Of a DNA stretch of 64,000 nucleotides, positions 24,956 through 33,288 are shown piece after piece. How positions within the stretch are numbered: the first letter of the stretch is position 1; each line of letters opens with the position of its first letter. The DNA comes from Spirochaetae bacterium HGW-Spirochaetae-2 (GTDB lineage: Bacteria > Spirochaetota > Spirochaetia > Sphaerochaetales > Sphaerochaetaceae). Under the pieces are notes generated by a model. That model saw only the letters and a program-made list of their open reading frames with translations, did not search any database and was not told where the DNA came from. The stretch lies in the NCBI GenBank assembly GCA_002839355.1, contig PGXW01000013.1, positions 124,001 to 188,000 on the forward strand, written 5' to 3'. The position numbers and the translations under genes were made by a program.

Positions 24956-25601
24956 GGACAATCCCTTCTATCGAACCTTCCATGATTATCTCGTCCGTTT
25001 CGAGGTTGACGGTAGTGGCACTGGCCTGGTACGTATCGCCTTTCCATGCAATCGAGGTATTCCCGACTAGTGCCAGTCGCATGGTGTTCCTGTTGTATTC
25101 GATACTGTCGGCGCGGCATACCATGGGACCCGATCCGGTATGTCGCAACAGTTTCGCTGCGATCTGCAACTTCATGGTGCCATCGCTACGGTTGTACGAC
25201 AGGTATGCGCCGCTTGCGATCACCTCGTTCTCCAGGTCTTGTACCTCCACCCAGCCGTCGACCAGCAACTGTTCGGTCTCACGATCGAAGGAGATGCTGG
25301 TACAGGTGATGACGATGTTGTTCTCCGTATCGGTTATGGTGACCGATCCGGTTCCGACCATGTAGCGTGCATTCGGTCCGATAAGTTCTATGCTCTGGGC
25401 TTGGAATTCGATACTGCCGGTCGATACCATGGCTCCTTGGGTGAGCATGATGGTTTCGCGTCCTTCGCGCATGACTGCACGGGTGTACCCGCCTTTGAAG
25501 GAGATCGGTTCAGCCGCTGCCAATACTCCCGCCGAAGCGGACAGGCACACAAGTACAAGGAGGTTCCGTATGGTCCGATTGATAGTCGTGCGTCTAGTCA
25601 T
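24948..25601 (-). CDS. lptA: LptA/OstA-like periplasmic lipid-transport protein
   Basis: 217 residues. A signal peptide (RTIRNLLVLVCLSASAGVLAA) leads to an OstA/LptA beta-jellyroll made of repeated strands (for example NNIVITCTSISFDRETEQLLVDGWVEV). The family bridges inner and outer membranes and hands over lipopolysaccharide. The start at 25601 overlaps the lptC stop by 8 bases and has GGAAGG upstream; a longer frame to 25688 lies inside lptC. At 217 residues it is longer than enterobacterial LptA (about 185). Position before lptB supports the assignment. Confidence 0.85.
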   Translation of the reverse strand: MTRRTTINRTIRNLLVLVCLSASAGVLAAAEPISFKGGYTRAVMREGRETIMLTQGAMVSTGSIEFQAQSIELIGPNARYMVGTGSVTITDTENNIVITCTSISFDRETEQLLVDGWVEVQDLENEVIASGAYLSYNRSDGTMKLQIAAKLLRHTGSGPMVCRADSIEYNRNTMRLALVGNTSIAWKGDTYQASATTVNLETDEIIMEGSIEGIVHG

Positions 25602-26142
25602 ACGTAAGCCTTCCTTCCTCCAGATACATGAATTCGAATGTCGCCGTGGAGAATTCTCCGCGGAATCCGGTTCCTCTGAGTATATCATGTTCTTTGCTGA
25701 CGATGGTCACCAAAGTATCCGAATCACCCGCCATGGTCTTGCCCCCATGATTCCACGCGAGCGAGACTGCCGAAAGCGTGAAATCATCGCGATGGTTGCG
25801 GATTTCCACCCCCCCGGTCATCACGACATCGTTCGTCTCGGTGTCGACCACGGCGTTTCCGAACGAGCCGGAGAAAAGGAGCACTCCCGCCGTATCGTCC
25901 TGGGTGAAAGTCGCGTTGTCGATGTACGCTTCACCGGCTTCGCGGTACAACTCGATGGTTTGGGCCTCGATTCGGATGGGGGAGGCCCCCTCCATGCCCA
26001 GCACATAACGGGTTTGCTCCAGACGCATATCGGGGAATGCCGCCGGTCGCCGGTCTCCTGTCGCTTCTTGTGGTGCGAACGAGCAGGATGAGAAGACGAT
26101 CGTCGTGATGAGGAGCAAGAGCGGCACCCCGATTCTTTTCAA
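25594..26142 (-). CDS. lptC: LptC-like lipoprotein, lipopolysaccharide export
   Basis: 182 residues starting at a TTG (26142) with AGGAG seven bases upstream. The signal MKRIGVPLLLLITTIVFSSCS carries a lipobox with Cys20, so this LptC is a lipoprotein rather than the usual membrane-anchored form. The segment MRLEQTRYVLGMEGASPIRIEAQTIELY and later strands match the LptC/OstA-like fold, which passes lipid from LptFG to LptA. It lies directly before lptA and after rseC. The assignment rests on weak sequence likeness plus gene order. Confidence 0.75.
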   Translation of the reverse strand: MKRIGVPLLLLITTIVFSSCSFAPQEATGDRRPAAFPDMRLEQTRYVLGMEGASPIRIEAQTIELYREAGEAYIDNATFTQDDTAGVLLFSGSFGNAVVDTETNDVVMTGGVEIRNHRDDFTLSAVSLAWNHGGKTMAGDSDTLVTIVSKEHDILRGTGFRGEFSTATFEFMYLEEGRLTYD

Positions 26143-26152
26143 TATCGTACTC

Positions 26153-26572
26153 CTAGTTGGTCCGTGTTTCGATTACGCGGGTAATCTTGGGAACATATTC
26201 TGCGGCCTTTGCCTTGGAGAATATCCGGCTTATCATGAATCCTACGGCGATACCACCGATTCCACTTATGATGCGTACTCCTTCACCTACGTCCGCAACG
26301 AAGGCGGAGGGGAGGTAATACCCCACGGGAAAGAGCAGGACTGGTACCAATAGGGCGACAAACCCCGCCAATACGGTCTTGCCGGGTGGTAGGTACAATT
26401 CCACCATATCTCCCACGGAGATGGTCTGTTCGGTATCGTTCTGGGCGACAAACGTCTTGCCCTTGGTTGCACAGAAGGAGCCGGCCTTGCAATTCTCGCA
26501 TCCGGCCGTTTGGCACATGACGGTAACCACACCGTTGTCCTGCAGCGAAAGTACTGAAGCATGTTCGTACAT
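26153..26572 (-). CDS. rseC: SoxR-reducing system protein RseC family
   Basis: 139 residues. The N-terminal half has a Cys cluster CQTAGCENCKAGSFC typical of RseC/MucC, which may hold an iron-sulphur centre, and the C-terminal half has two membrane helices (TVLAGFVALLVPVLLFPVGYYL and IISGIGGIAVGFMISRIF). In other bacteria RseC acts with the Rnf complex to reduce SoxR or modulates RseB. No rnf genes are near, but a flavin-based electron transfer locus lies 15 kb away. GGAGG precedes the ATG; it follows ymdB by 17 bases. Confidence 0.88.
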   Translation of the reverse strand: MYEHASVLSLQDNGVVTVMCQTAGCENCKAGSFCATKGKTFVAQNDTEQTISVGDMVELYLPPGKTVLAGFVALLVPVLLFPVGYYLPSAFVADVGEGVRIISGIGGIAVGFMISRIFSKAKAAEYVPKITRVIETRTN

Positions 26573-26589
26573 GTCTTAATCCTCCATTA

Positions 26590-27399
26590 TCAAGCGGGCT
26601 TCTGCTCGGGTGTCGCGACCGATTGCCGAATCGTTTCGATTCCGGTGGCTTTTCCCGCTTCATCTATCTCGACGAGAACGCCCTGCAACTCCAGTTTGTC
26701 CCATGATTCAATCGACCGTGAGGGAATCTGGGTGAGGAAGCGTTCGATTTCAATCTTGGCATCGAATCCACCGACTCCGGCGATGCTGCCGCAATGTCCA
26801 TTGTCGGTCACCATGGCTGTTCCACCTGAAAGTATCCGGGCATCCGAGGTGAGTACTTTGGTATGGGTGCCGACCATTGCGGAAATCTTGCCGTTGACAT
26901 GGAAGGCCATCGTCTGTTTTTCCGCAGTGGTGGAAGCGTGGAACTGCAGGCAGATCGTCTGTGCTTCGGGTCTCAACTTTTCAACCAGTGCATTTACGGC
27001 AAGGTAGGGGTTGGCCACATGGGTGCGGGGAAAGTCGGAATTGCCCAACAGGGTGATGAAGGCAACCTTGGTTCCCTTGATATCGAAGATTCGATAGCCC
27101 CTTCCCGGATTTCCGGCAGGATAATTGGCCGGTCTGATGATATGTCCGTTCTTGCCTATGTGTTCGACCATATCTTTCTTGTAATAGGTCTTCTCGCCGG
27201 TTGTAATCAGATCCACACCAAGTTTCATTATCTGGAGCGCATGGTTCTTGCCGATGCCGAAGCCGTTGGTCGTGCCTTCGCCGTTGGCAACCACAAAGTC
27301 GATACGCTGCGATTCCTTCAATGCCTTCAGGCCATCCTTCAACGCATGGATACCGGGACGACCTACAATTTCTCCCAAAAACAGGATTCTAATGTTCAT
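26590..27399 (-). CDS. ymdB: YmdB/TIGR00282-family phosphoesterase homologue with altered metal site
   Basis: 269 residues with clear overall likeness to Bacillus YmdB, a cyclic-nucleotide phosphodiesterase that affects biofilm and nanotube genes. Several residues known as metal ligands are changed: the first Asp (GDxVG) is Glu in LGEIVGRPG, NGEN is NGEG, the GNHTWD block reads GEKTYY, and GTHTH reads GTHTK. His in LQFHASTTAEK and the first His of GTHT are kept. The N-terminus MNIRILFLGE defines the start; a TTGAAA/TACAGT promoter ends 6 bases upstream. It heads the rseC-lpt-rpoN operon. Confidence 0.85.
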   Translation of the reverse strand: MNIRILFLGEIVGRPGIHALKDGLKALKESQRIDFVVANGEGTTNGFGIGKNHALQIMKLGVDLITTGEKTYYKKDMVEHIGKNGHIIRPANYPAGNPGRGYRIFDIKGTKVAFITLLGNSDFPRTHVANPYLAVNALVEKLRPEAQTICLQFHASTTAEKQTMAFHVNGKISAMVGTHTKVLTSDARILSGGTAMVTDNGHCGSIAGVGGFDAKIEIERFLTQIPSRSIESWDKLELQGVLVEIDEAGKATGIETIRQSVATPEQKPA

Positions 27400-27405
27400 G
27401 CATAT

Positions 27406-27434
27406 ACTGTAGATGTCTTTGCAACCTTTTTCAA
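27406..27434 (-). promoter_or_regulatory. Promoter of the ymdB-rseC-lptCAB-rpoN operon (leaderless type)
   Basis: On the minus strand: TTGAAA (27434-27429), a 17-base spacer and TACAGT (27411-27406). Only 6 bases separate the -10 box from the ymdB ATG. Confidence 0.65.
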
Positions 27435-27487
27435 GTTTCCTTGCCGTCATTGGAGAACGCGCTTACACTGGTTCTCGGGAGGCCGCT

Positions 27488-29638
27488 ATGTTCGATCATG
27501 CCAAAAGGAGCGTCCTGCAATACATCATGAACCGGTACTTTCTCACCCTACGGCATCCACCTGGGGATGAAACGGGGAAATTGCCATGGGTGGAGGGCAG
27601 CAAGGGAAGCCGTGCCAAGGCTCTTGTCGATGCCATGACGTTGGAAGAAAAGATTTCCTATATTTCTGGAATCGACGGGTTTTGTATCCGTCCAATCGAA
27701 CGTTTGGGGATTCCTCCTGTTTGGATGGGTGATGCGACCAGTGGTGTCCGCGGTGTGGCGGCCCCGGTCACGATCCTCCCCAGTGCCATAGCCATGGCCG
27801 CAACTTGGAACAGCCGATGTGTACGGGAAAGCGCCGCACAATTGGCCGCGGAGTGCAGGGCGACCGGGATATCCATCCTATTGGCACCAGGTGTGAATAT
27901 CGCGCGTGTCCCCGTGTGTGGACGGAATTTCGAGTATCTGGGTGAGGATCCCTTCCTCGCTGGGCGGATGGCATGCGCATATGTGGATGGAGTGCAATCG
28001 AAGGGAGTGGGAGTCACAGTCAAGCACTTCGTGTGCAACAACAGTGAATTCGATCGCCACAAGACCAATTCGATTGTCGATGAACTGACCTTGCGCGAGC
28101 TGTATCTTCCAGCCTTCGAGGCGGTAGTAAAGGGAGGCGCAACGGGTGTGATGACTGCGTACAATCAGGTCAATGGGACATACGCGAGTGCCAATGCCCA
28201 TGTGGTGCAGGATATCCTGCGTAGCGAATGGGGGTTCGAGGGGATAGTTGTCAGCGATTGGAATTCGTTGTACGAAACCGAAGGCCCATTGCGCTATGGA
28301 GTGGATGTCGAGATGCCCAAGGCCCAATGGTTCACCAAGAACGCTCTCGAAGACCTGGTTGCAGCCGAGCCTTCATATGAAGCCCTGTTGGATGCCAAGA
28401 TACTACGTATACTTTCCGTGTGTGAGACACTTGGCGTGTTCGATCGACAGGTAGTGGATCCGTGTGCCCGGATCGGAACGGTAGAGCATCACCATGGTGC
28501 CTATACGATGGCTTCGGGATCCATAGTGCTCTTGAAAAATGAGAAGACTTTACCTCTTGAGGGTGTTAAACTTAAGAATCTTGTCGTTCTGGGACGATTG
28601 GCCAGCAGGGAGCCAATTGGAGGCGGGGGATCGAGTTTCATCAAACAGGGATATCCAGGGAAATCAATCCACGCTGAGTTGGGCGGGCAGTTGCCCGGAT
28701 GCAAGCTGTGGAAATTTCCTGGGGCATGGTGGAGATCGGCAAGGAGGCGTGCTGTCGTGGCGCAAGCCGATGCGGTGATTGTAGCCACAGGGTTCGACCA
28801 CGTTTATGAAAGCGAGGCTTACGACAGGCAATGGGAATTGCCCAACGGTGAGGTGGAAACGATACGGCAGGCTTGTCTGTTGAACGCTCGCACCGTTGTG
28901 GTTCTCCATGCCGGGGGTGCGTTGGAGATGGATTCGTGGATTCATCTGCCTCACGCGGTGCTGCATGCCTGGTACTTGGGAGAATCCTCTGCCCAGGCGA
29001 TTGCGGATGTACTGCTTGGAAAGGTGAACCCCTCGGGAAAATTGCCGATTTCGATTGCCAGGTCTTTGACTGACCACGAGTCGATGCAAGGGTATCCTTC
29101 CGATTACGCTTCTGTGTCGCTTGCCCGTGTCCAAGGCGGACAGGGAGACCCTTCAAGGCGAACGGTACAAGATCTGGTGTACCGTGAAGGGCTCATGGTC
29201 GGGTACCGGCAATTCGACACGGTTGGTCCCGATCCACTGTTCCCCTTTGGGTTCGGGTTATCCTATACACGATTCGCCTACAGCGAGCTCGAGGTTGTTT
29301 GGGATGGCGGGAAGTGGATAATCTCTTGTTACATCGAAAATTGCGGAGACATTGGTGGGGCAGAGGTCGTCCAATTGTATGTAAGGCCCAGCACGTATGG
29401 TCGAGAGCACCCGTTCCAGCAACTGCGTGGGTTCGAGAAAGCCTATATCGAGGTTGGAAGCTCTACCCGTATCGTGTTCAGCCTTGGAGAACGCGATTTC
29501 TCGGAGTATTCCGTTGCGCTTGGCACATGGAAGGTTCGGGAGGGTGATTATCGTGTGGCGATCGGCTCCTCTTCCCGGGATATCAGGTTGGAAGGAAGGT
29601 TGGAGGTAAAAAAATCCCCGGACCACGGGAAGATGTGA
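27488..29638 (+). CDS. Glycoside hydrolase family 3 protein, beta-glucosidase-like
   Basis: 716 residues without a signal peptide, so probably cytoplasmic. The N-terminal TIM barrel has LLAPGVNIARVPVCGRNFEYLGEDPFLAG and KHFVCNNSE, and the catalytic nucleophile Asp257 lies in IVVSDWNS. The alpha/beta sandwich domain follows (about 340-560), with the fibronectin type III-like C-terminal domain (VVQLYVRPS...FEKAYIEVGSS). No PA14 insertion is present. This layout fits intracellular beta-glucosidases or beta-xylosidases acting on imported oligosaccharides. GGGAGG lies before the ATG at 27488; a longer frame from 27413 reaches the divergent ymdB promoter. It stands alone. Confidence 0.92.
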   Translation: MFDHAKRSVLQYIMNRYFLTLRHPPGDETGKLPWVEGSKGSRAKALVDAMTLEEKISYISGIDGFCIRPIERLGIPPVWMGDATSGVRGVAAPVTILPSAIAMAATWNSRCVRESAAQLAAECRATGISILLAPGVNIARVPVCGRNFEYLGEDPFLAGRMACAYVDGVQSKGVGVTVKHFVCNNSEFDRHKTNSIVDELTLRELYLPAFEAVVKGGATGVMTAYNQVNGTYASANAHVVQDILRSEWGFEGIVVSDWNSLYETEGPLRYGVDVEMPKAQWFTKNALEDLVAAEPSYEALLDAKILRILSVCETLGVFDRQVVDPCARIGTVEHHHGAYTMASGSIVLLKNEKTLPLEGVKLKNLVVLGRLASREPIGGGGSSFIKQGYPGKSIHAELGGQLPGCKLWKFPGAWWRSARRRAVVAQADAVIVATGFDHVYESEAYDRQWELPNGEVETIRQACLLNARTVVVLHAGGALEMDSWIHLPHAVLHAWYLGESSAQAIADVLLGKVNPSGKLPISIARSLTDHESMQGYPSDYASVSLARVQGGQGDPSRRTVQDLVYREGLMVGYRQFDTVGPDPLFPFGFGLSYTRFAYSELEVVWDGGKWIISCYIENCGDIGGAEVVQLYVRPSTYGREHPFQQLRGFEKAYIEVGSSTRIVFSLGERDFSEYSVALGTWKVREGDYRVAIGSSSRDIRLEGRLEVKKSPDHGKM

Positions 29639-29645
29639 TCCGGGG
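29609..29645 (-). terminator. Rho-independent terminator of tpx
   Basis: Read on the minus strand, CCCCGGA (29645-29639) pairs with TCCGGGG (29622-29616) and is followed by ATTTTTTTA. It lies across the stop codon of the convergent GH3 gene. Confidence 0.8.
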
Positions 29646-29668
29646 TGTATAACGAGATTTGGAGATTG

Positions 29669-30157
29669 TTATGTTCGCACTGCGGCCAGTGCTGCTTCAT
29701 AGTTGGGGTGATCGGTTACTTCCGGAACGTACTGTACATACTTGACGGTGTTGTTTTCATCCAACAGGAAGATCGAGCGTGCGATCAATCCTACGTTCGG
29801 TAGATATGCCCCGAATGTGTGGGCAAAATCCCGATCCTTATAATCGCTCACGGTGATAACGTTCTCCACACCTGCGGCACCACACCATCGCGCCTGGGCG
29901 AACGGGAGGTCCATCGATACGGTGATTACCGTCACGTCTTTCAGTTTTGTCGCTTCGGTGTTGAAGCGGCGAACTTCGGTGTCGCATACCGAGGTGTCGA
30001 GCGAAGGTACGGCAACAATGAGTTTCCGTCCCTTGATTTCACTGAGCTTGAATGGGCTCAAGTCGTTTTTTACTGCAGAAAAATCGGCGATCGTGTCGCC
30101 TACATGTATTTCGGTTCCGGCCAGTTGTACTGGAGTTCCTCCAAAAGTTACTTTCAT
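29669..30157 (-). CDS. tpx: Thiol peroxidase
   Basis: 162 residues, matching Tpx length. The peroxidatic Cys58 lies in SLDTSVCDTEVRRFN and the resolving Cys92 in ARWCGAAG, the same spacing as in other atypical two-Cys Tpx enzymes. It reduces hydroperoxides with thioredoxin. AAGGA precedes the chosen ATG; a longer frame to 30223 would read through the upstream inverted repeat. A terminator follows. The long inverted repeat upstream may bind a peroxide-sensing regulator. Confidence 0.95.
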   Translation of the reverse strand: MKVTFGGTPVQLAGTEIHVGDTIADFSAVKNDLSPFKLSEIKGRKLIVAVPSLDTSVCDTEVRRFNTEATKLKDVTVITVSMDLPFAQARWCGAAGVENVITVSDYKDRDFAHTFGAYLPNVGLIARSIFLLDENNTVKYVQYVPEVTDHPNYEAALAAVRT

Positions 30158-30184
30158 AACGGTCCTTCCTTTCATCGGGTGATA

Positions 30185-30219
30185 TGCCGATAAGGTACTA
30201 AGAGTTTTACCTATCGGCA
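30185..30219. repeat. Inverted repeat in the tpx / tRNA-Leu intergenic region
   Basis: TGCCGATA (30185-30192) and TATCGGCA (30212-30219) are perfect inverted copies, extended inward by GGTA/TACC with a one-base offset. It sits about 28 bases upstream of the tpx start and just before the tRNA-Leu -35 box, where it could be an operator. It lacks a T run, so a terminator is less likely. Confidence 0.6.
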
Positions 30220-30224
30220 ACAAG

Positions 30225-30254
30225 TTGACAAATTACACTTCTCTAGGCTATAGT
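30225..30254 (+). promoter_or_regulatory. tRNA-Leu promoter
   Basis: A perfect -35 TTGACA (30225-30230), an 18-base spacer and TATAGT (30249-30254). Transcription would start about 4 bases before the mature tRNA. Confidence 0.85.
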
Positions 30255-30264
30255 CTCGAAGTGC

Positions 30265-30348
30265 GCCCAGATGGCGGAATTGGTAGACGCGCTAGGTTCA
30301 GGTCCTAGTGGCCGCAAGGTCGTGAAAGTTCGAGTCTTTTTCTGGGCA
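30265..30348 (+). tRNA. tRNA-Leu (anticodon CAG)
   Basis: The acceptor stem GCCCAGA (30265-30271) pairs with TCTGGGC (30341-30347), with discriminator A at 30348. The anticodon loop TTCAGGT gives CAG, reading CUG leucine codons. A long variable arm (about 30309-30323) marks it as a class II tRNA, and the T arm has TTCGAGT with one G-U closing pair. The CCA end is not encoded. A promoter and a terminator flank it, so it is transcribed alone. Confidence 0.95.
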
Positions 30349-30376
30349 ACGATGTTGGATGTATGTTATACAGAGA

Positions 30377-30417
30377 GAAAAGCCGGTTATCCCTTGAGTT
30401 GGGGAAGCCGGCTTTCT
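30377..30417 (+). terminator. Terminator of tRNA-Leu
   Basis: AAAGCCGG (30378-30385) pairs with CCGGCTTT (30408-30415), with inner pairing of TCCC and GGGG, then TTCTTC. Confidence 0.75.
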
Positions 30418-30474
30418 TCGTAGTATGACGAGCATGTCATGGTTCTTGGGGCGGCAAAGGAGGCGAAGCATCCT

Positions 30475-30511
30475 GGGTCCACCCCTTCTCCTGGGGTAGG
30501 GACCCCTTTCA
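30475..30511 (+). other. Strong bulged hairpin between tRNA-Leu and the phosphoesterase gene
   Basis: GGGTCC (30475-30480) pairs with GGACCC (30500-30505) and ACCCC (30481-30485) with GGGGT (30493-30497), a two-base bulge between them. It is followed by CCTTTC, a weak T tract. It may be a second terminator or the end of a small RNA, since it follows the tRNA terminator by 60 bases. Confidence 0.45.
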
Positions 30512-30520
30512 TTATAGATG

Positions 30521-30549
30521 TTGTGTTGTGGTACGAGTACGCTTATAGT
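30521..30549 (+). promoter_or_regulatory. Promoter of the phosphoesterase gene
   Basis: TTGTGT (30521-30526), a 17-base spacer and TATAGT (30544-30549). The start codon follows at 30568 with AGGGAG as ribosome site. Confidence 0.65.
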
Positions 30550-30567
30550 TGATTCAGGGAGATGCCC

Positions 30568-31311
30568 ATGCGCATTGCACTGCTGTCCGACATCCACGGA
30601 AACATCTCGGCACTGGAATCTGTCCTGGCCGACTGTGCGTACAATGGTGTCGACTCCTATGTGTTCTTGGGTGACCTCGTATTTTTCGGGTTGCATCCGC
30701 AAGAGTGTTTCGAGGCAGTGGTGTCCTTGGATCCGATCGCTTGCATCAAGGGGAATACCGACGCGAACCTTGAGGAGGTGGATACCTTCAAACCCTCCAG
30801 CGATTTTGAACGGCAAGTGCTCGATTGTATTGTAGACTGCGACCGCCGCCTGTCGATTGAAGCGAAGCGGGCAATCGCGGGTTGGCCGATCGTACATCCG
30901 ATTGCAGCCGGTGTTTCCGATATCATCTATTGCCACGGCAGTCCCTATTCCTTCACCGACAAGTTGCTTTCAGAAGGGAATACCGAAGAAAAGCTAGCCA
31001 AGCTGATAACCGGTGAACGTGCCACCCTGGTGTGTTGCGGACATACCCACATGCCAGGCGAATTCCATATCGGACAGAAACGGGTGGTGAATGCAGGATC
31101 GATCGGGTATTCGTTCGATGGTGACAGACGACCCTCGTATGCAATCCTTGACATCGAAGAAGACCAAATTTCCTATATCATACGGCGGGTCGATTACGAT
31201 TGGAACGGCTATAGGAAAGAGTTGTCGGGCATTGCAACCGATTTGCCCCTGTTCTCCAACATAGTGTATGCAGTGGAACATGGACGCCCCAAGCCCCGTC
31301 TGGAGTCATGA
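30568..31311 (+). CDS. Calcineurin-like metallophosphoesterase
   Basis: 247 residues with the five metal-binding blocks of the superfamily: LLSDIHGN, LGDLVFFG, GNTDAN, CHGSP and CCGHTHMP, then NAGSIG. This order matches YfcE/ApaH-type single-domain phosphoesterases acting on small phosphoesters or nucleotides. GNTD in place of the usual GNHD is seen in several of these groups. The ATG at 30568 is favoured over 30562 because AGGGAG is then correctly spaced. It is cytoplasmic and alone, converging with the chloride channel gene. Substrate cannot be told. Confidence 0.88.
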   Translation: MRIALLSDIHGNISALESVLADCAYNGVDSYVFLGDLVFFGLHPQECFEAVVSLDPIACIKGNTDANLEEVDTFKPSSDFERQVLDCIVDCDRRLSIEAKRAIAGWPIVHPIAAGVSDIIYCHGSPYSFTDKLLSEGNTEEKLAKLITGERATLVCCGHTHMPGEFHIGQKRVVNAGSIGYSFDGDRRPSYAILDIEEDQISYIIRRVDYDWNGYRKELSGIATDLPLFSNIVYAVEHGRPKPRLES

Positions 31312-31335
31312 CCGACAGACGAAACAAGCACGGTA

Positions 31336-33105
31336 TCACGATTGCTGCTTCTTCTCCAGATAATTCCTGATGATCCGGTTTGCGGTCACGAATCCTTCAA
31401 TACTATTGCCTGAAGTGACAATAAGGATATTCGTTTCCAGCGACTTCATGACTTTAAGGGCATCGTAAAGGTTCGATGAGCTTGGTATCGTAATCTGTTG
31501 CCGATGCACCATGGAAGCTATCTTCTCATCCTGTTCAGGCTGGGTCGCATACAGCTCGGCATATCCGATCGTACCCAACACCTGCTTGCCGTCCAAAACC
31601 GGCAACAGACCCAGGGCATGACTATGCATGGTCTCCAGTACCTTTGCTACCGTATCATCCGGAGAACAACTCACCATTTCCCGTTTCAAGATTTCCCCAA
31701 CCGTCAGCGTCTTGAATGTCGGGATACGTTTGTCGAACTGGATCTGGATACCCCTTCTGGTGAGTTTCTTCGTATACATGGTCTCCTTGTAGAGGGATTT
31801 CGAGACAAAATAGGAGAGGACCGCACTCAGCATGAGCGGTAACATGATCGCATAGTCCCGTGTCATTTCGAACACCATGATGATTGCCGTCAGGACGCCA
31901 CCGGTGACACCCGAGACAATCGCGGCCATCCCGACAATCGCATATGCCGATACCGGACCGGTCGTTTCAGGAAACAACATGTTCACCAGTATTCCAACCG
32001 CACCACCTAGAGCTCCCCCGAGAAAGAGCGACGGAGCGAATATTCCTCCCGATCCACCTGCAGCCAGGGTGAGGGTATTGGCCAAGAGTTTCATCAGAAC
32101 CAGCGCCAGAGCGACGCCAAGAGCTGTTATCTTGTTGTCCAGCATGAGGTCGAGGAAATCGTACCCGACGCCATATACATGGTAATTGCCGAAACACCGC
32201 AAGGAGACATACCCGATTCCTCCGACAACCAAGCCTCCCGCGAGTGCCTTGGCTGTCGCAGGAATCCGAATCGAATCGAAGAAGTCCTCCATCCCATACA
32301 CGGACCTGATGAAGATGACAGACAAGATTCCCGCGGCGAGGCCAAGCAGGGCGTAGAAGATGAGTTCATAAGGAGTGACCATGGTGTATTCAGGTACGAT
32401 GAACGCCGGATGTGCTCCCATGAACAGTGTGCCGACGGTTGTCGCGATTATCGCCGAGATCACCAACGGCATGATGGTCATGATGCTGTATTCGGGCAAG
32501 ATGAGCTCCAAGGCGAACATGATCCCGCCGATCGGGGCGTTGAATGTCGCGCTGATTCCTCCAGCCACACCGGCTCCCACAAGGATAATAGTTTCACGTG
32601 ACGACAGTTTCAGTGCCTGCCCCAATGTCGAGCCGAAGCTCGCGCCGATTTGGACTATCGGGCCTTCCTTCCCAACCGAACCGCCAGCGCCTATGGTGAT
32701 GGCAGACGCAAGCGATTTCACCAATGCCACAATCGGCCGGATCCTACCTCGATTTTCGGCTACAGCGACCATGACCTCGGGAACACCGTGCCCTTTGGCT
32801 TCGGGTGCCCAAACTTGCGTAATCTTCTGGGCTATGGCAATACCGATTGCCGGAACGAATACTATGAAGGGACCCCATTTCGAAATGGTTCCGCCACGGT
32901 TGATTTCGAAAGACAGTTCCCCTTGGAAAAAGAGATTGTGGAAGAACTCGATCAGATACTTGAATCCGACTGCTCCGAGTCCGGCAATGGCGCCTACCAG
33001 GATGCAAAGCAAACTGATGTGTATCGTACGGCGAATCTGATCGTTGTCGGCATACAAGACGTGGTCATAGGCGTGGGCTGCAGCTTCTGGTTTTATTTTG
33101 CGCAT
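31336..33105 (-). CDS. ClC-type chloride channel/antiporter with CBS pair
   Basis: 589 residues. The membrane part has GAGGSVGKEGPIVQIG with the gating Glu in GKEGP, and GGSGGIFAPSLFLGG, the selectivity filter segment of ClC proteins. The C-terminal 130 residues form a CBS pair (MVSCSPDDTVAKVLETM and ITIPSSSNLYDALKVM), which usually senses adenine nucleotides. The gating Glu favours H+/Cl- exchange but does not prove it. The start at 33105 is chosen because the frame continues upstream to 33570 only through the promoter and start of livK; GGAG lies nine bases before. Sits in the inner membrane. Confidence 0.92.
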   Translation of the reverse strand: MRKIKPEAAAHAYDHVLYADNDQIRRTIHISLLCILVGAIAGLGAVGFKYLIEFFHNLFFQGELSFEINRGGTISKWGPFIVFVPAIGIAIAQKITQVWAPEAKGHGVPEVMVAVAENRGRIRPIVALVKSLASAITIGAGGSVGKEGPIVQIGASFGSTLGQALKLSSRETIILVGAGVAGGISATFNAPIGGIMFALELILPEYSIMTIMPLVISAIIATTVGTLFMGAHPAFIVPEYTMVTPYELIFYALLGLAAGILSVIFIRSVYGMEDFFDSIRIPATAKALAGGLVVGGIGYVSLRCFGNYHVYGVGYDFLDLMLDNKITALGVALALVLMKLLANTLTLAAGGSGGIFAPSLFLGGALGGAVGILVNMLFPETTGPVSAYAIVGMAAIVSGVTGGVLTAIIMVFEMTRDYAIMLPLMLSAVLSYFVSKSLYKETMYTKKLTRRGIQIQFDKRIPTFKTLTVGEILKREMVSCSPDDTVAKVLETMHSHALGLLPVLDGKQVLGTIGYAELYATQPEQDEKIASMVHRQQITIPSSSNLYDALKVMKSLETNILIVTSGNSIEGFVTANRIIRNYLEKKQQS

Positions 33106-33224
33106 CCTCTGTCTCCAATGCAATATACGGGCTGTCTGGCATTGTAGAAGAAAGAGGCCGGGCCTGTCCACATTCATACTGCAATCGGACGGGAGGAAAA
33201 GATTTTCCATTACAATAATTTTTC

Positions 33225-33253
33225 TTGTGTCTTTCGTTTTATGGGATGATAAT
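33225..33253 (+). promoter_or_regulatory. liv operon promoter
   Basis: TTGTGT (33225-33230), 17-base spacer, GATAAT (33248-33253). A palindromic GGAAAA-GA-TTTTCC (33196-33209) lies just upstream and could be an operator. The livK ATG follows at 33289 with GGAGG. Confidence 0.65.
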
Positions 33254-33288
33254 CGAAGTATCTCAAACACATTCTTGGAGGATGACGT

